NCBI GenBank assembly: GCA_000149265.1
Contig: CH003046.1
Coordinates: forward strand, 478,749-542,748
DNA length: 64,000 nucleotides
Source: Ciona savignyi
Lineage: Eukaryota > Chordata > Ascidiacea > Phlebobranchia > Cionidae
Direction: 5' to 3'
The notes under the pieces were generated by a model. The model saw nothing but the letters and a program-made list of their open reading frames with translations, had not been told where the DNA came from and did no database searches. The position numbers and the translations under genes were made by a program. Positions 37,301 to 49,300 of the stretch are shown piece after piece. Within the stretch, counting starts at the first letter, position 1; each line of letters begins with the position of its first letter.

Positions 37301-40300
37301 ATTCTTGCAACGAGTGACAACATTGTTGAAATCCCTTCCACCCCCGGAATATCCTTGAATCAAAACATTCTTGAAATATCAGGGGAGGCTTTCGAGGAAC
37401 TTGGACATTTCGTGTTCACTTTGTTTGTTGTTCGATTGCAAGACAACGCGACCACATCTGTGCAACAAATGATTCTGATATTTCAACCGGAATCCGTAAT
37501 ATCCCAATGTACAAATGTTATCTATTTTATTTTGCCTATGTGTTTGCTATCAGCGGTATATCTGGCCCTTGTATCAAGATTGATACCAGACGCTATCTTT
37601 TTCAGTTTTGGCCAAAGCACTTAGTAGACACCCCATAGACCCCAGGATTAATGGGTTGTATTAAAACAAAAGAAATTTCTTACACATACACAACACTTTT
37701 TAAAAGTTAAACTTATGGTGAGTGCGAAGTAATCTGATGATTGTCTGTGTGACCAATTTCCCATACTTCTCATCCTAGAGCATAAAACATGAAAATATTT
37801 TCTATTATATTATCATTTACTACATTCACAAAATATCCCTTTATTTTCAGTGGTTCAGATTGGGATAAAATGCATTGAAAACTGCAAAGAACATGTGATA
37901 CCTTCCAGGGTGATGTACCTGGTGTCAAAGTGTGAAACTTGTTTTAAAGTCAAACTTGGACCTGGTGAGCAGCTTGCTAAACTATGGACGGTGGAATCGC
38001 CGATGAAATCAAAGAACTTAAAGGTAAAATAACCTTGATAAGTGGAATAAGCTCTAAAAATTTAATGGATGATTAAAATGTCTGCTTTATGAAGTCTAAT
38101 ATATTTTATGTTGAATATTAAAACCTTCATCACTGTGGTAGATTTGGGCACGCCATTTATTAGACATTGACCCGGACATGGTTAAGGTTGCACTAAACAC
38201 AAAAACTTTAGAAAATCATGTACAATGCAATGTTGTGCTTTCATATTTAAAGGGATAAACATGAACATTGTTTCCTAAATCGAATGACATAGTATCTCTG
38301 TAGAATTTTAAGCTTTTTCGGTAACTTCGAAGGGAATAGCAATAGAATTGTTGCCTGTTAGAAGAGAATAGGATATTCATGTTTATCCCTGTGAATGGAA
38401 AAACAATGGGGTTTAACATACAGGCAATTGCCAGATCACCTTGTGCCCACTGTCCGGATAACGGAGCTATTGCAGTGTGTTGTATGTGAATATATAATAC
38501 ACACGTTCCTTCAATTTCGTAAAACCCAATATTCCGTTGGGTTCAGGCAATGCCTGTTATGTGCCTTGCCCAGGGACACAGCTGACTAGCTAGCGATCAG
38601 TTGCGTACCCTCAACACTTGGGCTAAAAGTTGACGCACTTAACCGCCAGACTAAACTGTCAGACTGTTATGTTGAGGAAATTTGTATTTGCAGCGCAGGT
38701 TTAGTTGGAACAGGGACTCGGCCGTTGACAGAGAATCAAACAATTTAATTCTGTTGCCATCTGCGTTCCAAGAACTAGGTTCTTACACAATCAAGCTACA
38801 AGTATTCTTTCAAACCAGATATAATAGAAAATGTGAGATAACGAATGAACAATATTGTGTTTTAGCAGTATTACACAGTATTTAAACACTGGAGGCTTAG
38901 TATTATATAAAAAGAAGTGACAATTTAACAAAATAAGAAATGGGTCTACTGCACATGTTATGACAATAAATGAATAGTGGGTACAATTTTTCGGGTCTGA
39001 TAGCTCAGTGAGTTAGAATGTCATCTGTCAGCTTTTAGTTAAAAGGTTATGAGATCAAAACTAGCCAATGGCTAGTTGGTTTTGTCCTTGTGCAAGGAAT
39101 TTACCTTAAATTGGTAGACTAAACAAAAGAGATTGAATTATTTTAACCCTTCATCACCATTGTAAAAAACAACCATATCGACATCTATGCAGAAAGCCAA
39201 GCATTTTAAAATGTTGCTAAAGAATTACTTTTTCCAGTGATATCCACTGCCCAGTACCAGTTCAAGGCAATCAAAGGTCCACCTGGTGGGTTATGTGTGG
39301 TGGAACCCAACAGGGGAGTTGCTCTGCAAACCAAGTTCAGCATAAAATGCTCAAATTTTGGCGACGGCCCTGGAAGTCTGCTGAGATATGAGATGATCTT
39401 AGGGGATGTGGTTGCACGGTATAACCATGGGAATGAGATAGTTATCTACAAAGGAATGGACCCATCCATAAGTGGTATGTTATCTTTGGTCAAGAAAATA
39501 TTGTGTCTAATGTAATTTTGTTTTATCCATATCATTAAAAAAATATCCCAAAAAATGTTTTTTTTTTAAATCCACAAAAATATTTTTTGCTTTATTGATC
39601 TCAAAGAATTGTTTTAACACATGGTGAGATTTTGTTTTCGGTCATTTTAAAGCTAGCAATTTAAAAGCTAGCAATACTCTTTTTAATTTTTTATATTTTT
39701 TGGCAAAACTTTTGCATTTGAGATTAATTATGCTAGCACTGCTATTGTGCTACCAACTGTTTATTGTACTGGATATCACTAAACTGTTTATTTGATTAAA
39801 TATTCACAACTGACAGTGAACACAATATCCGGTTAGTTTATACAAATTAAAACATCAGAAAAAAGGTGGAGGGCCTTCATCTTTGTTTCAATAACTCATG
39901 TTTTGTTCATTTTTAAACTGAAATAAATGGACTTAATTTCTTTCAGGGCTCAACCTTCCAGTTGGGAACCCTAAATTTGGATACCGGAAGAAGATACGAG
40001 TGTTGGTTGCCAACCAACGAGACATAACCACCTCTGCTACAGCCTTCGTTGCGGTGCTTCCTCCAAACTTGGATGACGTGGATGGATTGATTGAATCCAG
40101 TTTATTAGGTTGGTTTGCGATTTCGATACTTTTAATATGCATGGCTTGGTAGTAAGTTTAACCAATTGCAAAATTGTTTATGTCCGGTCGGTTAGTATAG
40201 CGGGTAAGTGTGTCGTCTTTCAACCGAAAGGTTGCAGGTGCGAAACTGGTTGCTAGCTAGTCGGTTGTGTCCTTGGGCAAGGCACTTTACGAACATTGCC

Positions 40301-43300
40301 CGAACCCAGCGGATTAATGGGTTCTACCAAATTGAAGGAACGTGTCTATCATATACAACACACTGCAATAGCTCCGGTAACCCGACGGTGGGTGCAAGGT
40401 GATCTGACGATTGCTCGTGTTAATGGGGATAAACATGAATATCTTATATTATTTCACCCATTAATGGGGATAAACATGAATATCTTATATTATTTCAGCA
40501 ACCTTATTATATGTGGTGTCTGGTGATACCTCTTATGTTGTCGCTAATTGAATTTGTTATGTCATCTCCTACAGGCACGAAACAATCCATTTCTCAACTT
40601 GCCAGATTAGTGAAAGCTGGTAACATTGATAGCGCAATCCGACTTATTTTATCTGCATCATCATTGCCAAGTGCAAAAACCACCACATCAAGTCAGTTGT
40701 TTTAATGTTCTAAGATTCTCATATTTATTTTCAAAAAATTAGAAAATGCTGATTAGGCCTACTGTATGATGCCTTGCTCAAGGACGCAACTATCTAGCTC
40801 TACCAACTGGTTTCAATGCTATAACCCTTGGGCTTATGGCTTAACTTGCTGCAAATTAGTTCCTTGGCCAGACTAAAGATTCTTAAATCTATTACAGGAT
40901 ATTCTTGTTTTATAACGGTGAATGGAAAAATGCAAGAGGAATAATCACACAGTTAATTATCAGTTTACCTTGTGTACGCCATATCACTAAAAGCTATTGC
41001 AATTTATAGTTAGAAACGTTTTTTAATCATAGTTTAACAAATTAATCCACTGCAGTCAGGTGATGTCAACCAAGTGCCTTGTCCGAGAACCCAACCGACT
41101 ATCAAGTGGCTGGTTTCAATTCACAACCCTTTAGCTTGTGCAGATTAAGTGTGGTCGCTCTTAACAACTGAGCTAACCGGATGCACAAATTTTCCTTAGA
41201 TTTAACGGCTTCAGCATGCAAGAAAGTATTTGAAGAACTTTCCAGAATCAAAGTCACGAACCCCGAGACTGCTTCCCAGCTGATGGGAATCGCAGCTGAT
41301 ATCCTGACATCCTGGTCGACCAGGTTCACTAAAAATGAAATTCGAAATATTGTGGTTGAACTCCGACGCATGACCAATGTTACAATGACGTATATGACGA
41401 CTGCCACGTCACAAACCCTTCAAACCAATTCGATGCAGTTTGAAAGCGCGGGTGTTGCAACCTTAAAAGCACTTTCCGGGACATCTGAATTCTGCAGTTC
41501 AGTAGATTTGCCTTCAACTAAGGTTGCTGTGCTGGAAGACAAAGTCAAAATCCACACTGTGCTTTCCAAGCTTCTGAAATCGGGTGAAATCGACAAGACG
41601 TTTTTATTGGGAAATAAAGAAACACTAGGTATAGGGTCAGTGGACTTGTCCAGGAAAAACGTCCCAATAACCACTTCTCGAGATGGACCTGAAATAATGT
41701 TACCAAGAGAGGTTTCACGTTCGCTTCAGAAGTTTTCATTCGCTTTATCTACTATGTATTATAATCCATTTAACTCTGGATCAAGCAATGATTTAGATAT
41801 AAACCTTCCAGCCATATCCTTCTCAGCAATAGGTGATGCAGATAGTCTTCCTCAAGATAATTCAAGTGTATCTGGTAGGCTAGCCACCTCAAGCACGTAT
41901 AATGTACTCTTGCCTCTAAAGTCTTCACGGACCGCTAAAAATGATTCTGTGGATGCAAAAGCCATCGCTAAACTGCTGTTGCCACCCCCATGCAACAACT
42001 CCCTGAATAGTACAGCCAAGGTCGCTGTGAACAAAGGCGATTGTGGTTCTGTGGCTGTTAAGCTGAACCTTAAACATGAATTCTCAACAAAACGCAAACG
42101 CTCACCAAGAAGTGCTAATGACCCCAATGTCGCTTTTATTGTTTTGCGACCCAAAAAGCCCTGCCGAAACCCCAGGGCCCCATGTTTGCGAGTCAGTTTC
42201 TCACGGTTGAATCCAGCTGCGGAAAACTGCAACCCGTCATATACATCCTGTCCGAACAAGTATGACGTCATTAAAATGGTGACGCTGCCAAATTTCGATG
42301 ACGAAAACAAATTCAAGTCGTTTTCCGTGGATCCATGGAGCATTACAACAAATAGAAGTTTCCTCAATGAGATTAGGGGTCACGGATTGGCTACATCAGA
42401 AGTTACAATGTTGGTGGAAGATTTGCAAATGGACGCTCTCTTCAAGGAGCGTTCAATTGACGATAAAGATAATTATCAATCGGTAATTTGGTGTAGATAG
42501 GAGGAAATTATATAGGATATTAATGTCTATTCCTGGCTTGGGAAAATGCAAGATGTAGTCAGGTTACCTCATGTACAGTTCGGAACTATTGTAGTGCTGT
42601 TTGTGATATGTGCCAATTGCCTCGCCCATAAACAACACACTGTCTTTTTATCCATTTCATGTATAGCCTATAAGATACAATTGTGTTTATTCATTTATAA
42701 AAATCCATTAAAAAGGCTAGATTTATAAATGCAAGGAAACACAACTGTGTGCATGAGATAAAATGACCATTCTCATGGATGACTCTAGTTATTCCACCCA
42801 CAGGAATAAAAATGACATAACTTTAAAAAATTATTTGATGTATTGTTTGTTAAAACAAAAATAGAAAAAAAGTTTTCCCAATTTATTTTACAATTGTTTA
42901 ACTTTAATACTTCTAGGTGACAGTCAATATTATCAGAGCCGAATGTTATATCTGGAATTACAAAATAAACGGTTGGGATAAGAAGTCGTGTAGTAGAGGT
43001 AAACTAGTGATGGGAGGGAAGCTTCATTGTCAATGTCAAGTACCAACTGGAAACAGTGTTGCACATTCTGGGCTTCTAGCCAGTGTAAGTATTGTTCTTT
43101 GTATTAATTATGTTGTTTTTGTGCGTAAACAAAGCATTCATTTTTCATTGACAATGTGCGTTCATAAGCGTCTCCCATTTTGGTTTAGAATAACTGCTTA
43201 ATTAATGTGGTTTCCGTGATACAAAAGTATTTACAAGTTAAAATAAAACAGTAGACTTAATCCTAAATGCCTGCAGTAATACAGCCTTATTCAAATATTA

Positions 43301-46300
43301 TACTGCGCTAATTGTGGAAACTACCAACTTCTTGTGTTGATAAGCAAGTGTTTTGGCTCTTTTGTCCTTTATATGGTTCTATATGCTTGTTAGTATATAA
43401 CTTTAGCCCCATCGGTTAGGTTAATCACCAGATTTTTAATAGGAAGGTTGTGAAGTAAAGTTCTTTTTCATATTCATGCTTTAACCTGTGAATGGAAAAA
43501 TGTCAGGAAAGCTATAACTCCGGCAGTAATCACATTACCTCGAGCTAACCGTTGTGTTACCAGATGAGCTATTGCACTGTTGTGCATAATTAAGATGTTC
43601 CTTCAATTTAGTAGAACCCATTAATTCACTGTTTCAGGCAATGCCTGCTTAGTTCTATGCCTAATGACACAACCATCCAGTTAGCGATCACTTTCGAACC
43701 TGCTGACTTATCAGTATCATTTGAAGCACAATGCATGAAATTTTAATTTAAGAGGAATTAAACGGAGTCTAGTACATATATTTCAAAATTATGTCCATCA
43801 CTCAGATAAAAAAACATTAAAACTAACAATAATTACTTTGTCTTTAGGTACCTTTGGTATTTGCAGCAAGCTTGATAGTAGTTCCAAACACCATTAATTT
43901 CTCTGACATGCTAGTTCTTCTCTCCCAGCTTCAAACCAACTTCTATGTTATGCTGGTCATATCATTATGGTGGTTGATATTTCTACCGATGTTTATGTGG
44001 GCAGTCAGGTTAGTGTGTTTCTGTGGTGGGGGTGGAATGGGATAGGATTTATGCTTTGAATGAAAAAATGCATAAAAGTGTTGCTGTTTGAATGAAAAAA
44101 CGCAAAAAAATGATGGTTATTACATGGGCAATATTCAGATTACCCCACACTCTTATTAAAGTACTAGAGCTCTTTCTGCAAGTGTATACAATTAGCACAG
44201 TCCTTTAGTTTCAGTTCAACCCTTTTATTTACTGGGAAGTCATGTGAAGTCAACTGATTTATGCCCAAACACACAGTCAACTATCCAATGGCTGGTATCG
44301 ATGCCACAACCTTCCGCTTACCAGAAGACTTTCGTTGTTCTTGTCGACTGAGCTAATCGACATTATTATCTGATTCTCAACAGTTTTTTCTTCCAGGGCA
44401 GATAAAAGAGATGATAAAATTCGGGAGATTATAATCCCGGAAGACATCGACACCAGCGATAATTTTGCTTACGAAGTTGTTATCTTCACCGGTATCACTA
44501 AGAACGCCGGAACCACGGCAAATGTGACGATTATTTTGGAAAATACATCCGGGATACGGAGTGATCCTCATGTGATCAGTGATGCCTCACGGAAGTTGCT
44601 CCGAAGAGGAGGAGTCGATTCCTTCATGGTGACATCCGCTGCAGAACTCGGGAAGATCACAAAAGTTCATCTCTGGCATGATAACACTGGTATTTGTGTG
44701 GAAGTTTTGCTGTTTTTCTGTGGCGCGGTGTTGGATGTTTAGCAGAGCATTAATGCAACAAGTAGCCTACTATACGATATTTATTTATCCCTGTGAATGG
44801 AAAAACGTAAAACTGATCACCTAGGCAATTGTTAAATTGTATCCAATCCATGAGGGGGGTTATCACGTGGGTTATCAACACAGTACCTTGCGCCCACTAT
44901 AGGGTTACCATTACTAGGTTGTTGTATATAATGGAGATGTTTAATCTATTGCGTGGGGTTCAGGCAGTGTAAGTACCTTGCCCAAGGACACAACCGATTA
45001 GCCAGCGACTAGTTTTCAACCTACAATCTTTTCCCTAAGAAAGCAAAACACTAACCGACTAAGCTAGTTTCCTAGATTGATGTTCCTCCAATTATTGTTA
45101 TTGTTTTTGTAAGAAAATTCCAGGTGTTGTAGGATTTATCACTGTAATCATCAGATAACCCGCTGTGACAGATTAGCCGCTAATAAAGTGTGTTGAATGC
45201 ACAAAAAAAGACAACCAACTATACAATGGCTGGTTTTGATCCCACTACCTACCACCTTTCGGTTGGAGCGCTTAGATTGCTTACTATACTTCGTAATTTT
45301 GGCTTGGAGCGCTTAGATCGCTTACTATACTTCGTAATTACAAAAGCCATGATAAAAATGTTAGGGTTAGGGTTAAAGTTAGTTCTGGGGTTGAGATTAG
45401 TGTTTTGGACAAGGTTAGAATTACTTTCCATATTGCAATCTAAGTGATTCAAGCGCTCCAAGCAATCCTGTAGTATTTGGAGGCACCCCCATCTTTTGGC
45501 TGATGGTTACAGATTAGCTGTGTAAATCAAGAGGACATATTTTGCTTCTAGGTCTCCATCCATCTTGGAAATTGAATCGAGTTGTTGTGCATGACATGCA
45601 TTCCAAGTATCCATCATCATTTTTCATTGCAAACAGCTGGTTGTCGCTGGATATCTTCCCGTATTCCTGTCAAATTGAGATAAATATGGCATCCGAGGAA
45701 GAGGTTCTGTCGTTTGGGAATGTCTGGAGGTTGAAGTTCGTAGATTTGTTGCGCGATTCTAATGTCTGGACCTCAGCACTAAACAGGTTAGTCGAAAAGT
45801 TTTAAATGGAAAACACTGGAAAATTTATAGTTACTCTGATATTACTATTATAACCTGTCCTGCCGATTACCTAAGTGTGTTAGTGCTTTTTAGCCGAATG
45901 GTTGTAGGTACTAAACTGGTCACTACCCAGTCGGTTGTGTCTTTGGCAAGGCACTTAGTGGACATTGCCTAAATCTAATAGATTAATGGGTTCTACCAAA
46001 TTAAAGGAACATCTAAATCGTACAAAATATACTGCAATAGCATAAGTAACTCACCTCTAGGTGTAGAAAATGTGGTGATTTCCTGCGTGATAAATCCACA
46101 TTTTTAGGGAGGTAGATTTAAATATATATCCTATATATGTTACAAAATATACTGCAATATAAAACTCGACGGTGGGTAGTTTCGTTTTTTTAGTTTAGTT
46201 AATTTTTTTTGGTTATTTTTTTTGTTTCCACGATGAAAACACGAAGCAGGACTATTTATAAAAATTTGGAAAACGGGAAAAAAATGGCAAAACGACAGTC

Positions 46301-49300
46301 GTTAGAACACGTCTAAAAAAGCAATAAATTATTAAATTTTGCTGTAATTAGACTGGGCGCTAAACCCAAGTAAGGGGTAATCTGATGATTTCCTGCGTAA
46401 GCATTTTTCCCATTCTTGGGGAAGAAACATTTATCAGTTTTATTAAAATCGACTTGGTAGTGACAAGGGTAGTGATCCTAAATCGTATAAATCCCGTTTC
46501 CACAGAGCACCATGCAACCCGTTCACTCGAGTCCAGCGCACAGCTTGTTGCATGGTGGCAGTGTTTGGCTGTATGTTGGCAAGCATCATGTTCTATGACA
46601 CCTTCCAATCCACCATCTACCAAATCAACATCGGATATGTGAACATCAATCTATCGGCGATGGTTGCAAGTGTGGAGGCAGCTGTGGTGTTGGCACCAAT
46701 CAATATTCTCGTCAATTTTATTTTCAGGTTCATTCTAGTTTAGTTATTTTTCCTCCTATATTACTGTCAAGAAGAATGGATATGTAATTAAATAAGGAAA
46801 AACGGTAAAACTACAGTAGTTACATGTCAGTGAAAACATGAGGAACAACAGTTTAAAAACAAAACTGGCTGTGAAATAGTTCCCATATTAAGGTAATTAT
46901 AAATATTTATTTTTTCATTTTTATTTATTTTTTATTTATTTGGGTTTAGCGGCCACGTCTAATTATACCAAAATGTAATATTGTATTTCTTTTTTATACG
47001 TGTTCTAACAACTGTCGTATTGCCCTTTTTTTTCTGTTTCCAGATTTTTATTAAAGGTCCTGCTTTATGTTTTCATCGTGGTAACAAAATATAAACTAAA
47101 CTTATTGAATATGCACACGAATATATAGTCAATGTTGTAGAAAAGTGAATCAATGGAAAAAAACAGTATTTAATACCACTCAAGGTGCAAATAAATTTCA
47201 GTATATATTGTGATGTTGTCGAAAAAACCTTGCTGGGTTCAGGCAATGTTCGTTAAGTGCCTTGCCAAAGGACACAGCCGACTAGCTAGTGACAGTTTTG
47301 TACATGCAACCTTTTGGCTAAAAGGCGACGCACTGAACCACCAGACTAATTTGTTGGATTAAATATGAAATCGATTTGCAGGAGAATCAAACCCCCAGAA
47401 GAAAGCGCTGGGAATACGTTTGGCTCCCTCAGGAACCTTATCAGTCTTTGGCGGAAGAAAAACAAGTTCAAAATTTCTTCGTATTTCAAAACAAAGCTGG
47501 TCAAATTACCTGATGTTAACACCACCAATGTAGAACATCGTTTGAATGAGTCAAGTAATCGAACAAACAGTTTCGAATCCAAGTCTTTCATGTTGAATGA
47601 AAGTACTGGCATCGTAGAAAGTACAAAGTGGTCAAAAGATACAACAAAGAATGGTTCTGAGCAGCAAACCACTGGTGTATCGTCTAGTAGTTTAAATCGA
47701 CCATCTTTTGATCAACCATCAACTAGCTTTGATCAACCATCAACTTCTAAAAGTTTCCAGTCAACAGTCTCGGATGAAAGTAGAATTTTGTTGGATTCAA
47801 TTCAAGATCTCACTGAGTTAAAAGCGACTTGTGATAGCTTCACGAGGATTTCAAACGATTCCCATTCTGTGACAGTCTCAAAGAAGACAAGATTTGCTGA
47901 TTCCGATTATAACTCTCGAAGTAATGACAAGTCCAGCGATGTTGAGATGAATCTTCTGGAAAATTCTTTGGCTCCCAGAGACCCGTGTGATTCGGAGGAA
48001 AAAGTCGATGACGAAATACACTTAACAGATAATGTGAAGCAATGGTATTTGCCGGAGTGGTTTAGCTGGTTTGCGTGGGTCATAGTTGTGTTGGACGTAG
48101 CGATATGTTCGTTTTTAACAGTTGTGTACGGACTGCATTACGGTAACTCCAAGTTTCTGAACTGGCTTTTCACATTTGCGTTGTCGATCTTTCAAAACAT
48201 GACAGTTGTATCTCCGGCGCGAATGGTTCTTATGGCAACAGGTTTTGCTTTTATCAAACGTGATACTGTGGAGAAACGGGACTGGGTCGGCTTTACTGGG
48301 AAATGGGCAAGATCGCAAGCACTTATTAAATGGGAAGAAATGAAGACGCAATATGAGGACCTGGACCATTTGAGGGAAGATTCTACGGAAAAGGAAGTTG
48401 GAGGTTTAAACCTGGTTTCATGGGGCGGGATCAAACGAGCTGGGGAAATTGTGAAACGGCCGTGGTGTTATCGGTTTCCAACGGAGGAAGGATTGGTCAG
48501 GGCTGGTAAACTTAGAGTGGCGGTTTCACAGGTCCGACGGTACTGGTTGGAAGCTATTTCGTGGACTTTGTTAGCTTTCTTTGTCACCTCACTCATTATT
48601 CTGCAACGAGATTATCGTTTGCTTCGTCTTCACAATCGAGCTCGAGATTATTTCGTTTCGGATTTTTACGAAATAAAAGCGAAAGGAGATATATTTAGCT
48701 TTCTCGGTGACGCATTGGTCCCTGCGCTGTTTAAAGAGAACGAGGCAGCGATTGCCGACCGATTCGACTTGCTGGGACCCATCAGAATCCGACAAGTTCG
48801 TATCAAACCGGATGTTTGTCCTGAGCTGCCGGGACTAAAGTTAAACCGGAGCTGCAAGCCAGAAAACTGGGAAGTAAATGACCTTGGATATTATGACACA
48901 GCTGATTACGGATCTAAGTGGGAACGGGTGGATGCAAACACATTGACATCAGCCAACAGCGCTTGGAAGTATTTGGACATCGGTCACGATTTTGGAACTA
49001 AAGTGGTGTTAGGGAACTCTATGCGTAGATACGCATACCCGTACGGTGGCTACATTGTAGACCTTGGATATACCAGTGATGACATTTTACCGGTTATTTC
49101 TGGTTTAAAGAACTCTCTCTGGGTCGACAATGCCACCGCCGCAGTATTCGTGCAGTTTTCATACATCACGCCTTCCGCGAGACACGTCACCGCTGTTACT
49201 TTGGTGGTTGAGTTCCTAGCGGAAGGAGGCGTCAATCTGTGCCACCAGACACACAGCTACCGACCTGTCTACATCTACAACATGGTAGACTTCGTTGTTA

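Noticed and set aside
40208-40526. Recurrent short frames of the MPEPSG(L/S)MGST...YHIQH type on both strands (for example 12754-13122, 22884-23096, 40296-40526, 63018-63212)
   Set aside because: They are translations of the tRNA-derived SINE body, present wherever the SINE is, and have no independent coding evidence.
41852-42367. 171-codon minus-strand open frame opposite the large REJ/GAIN exon
   Set aside because: It is a shadow of the plus-strand coding exon 41200-42482, whose frame is confirmed by splice phases and family features.
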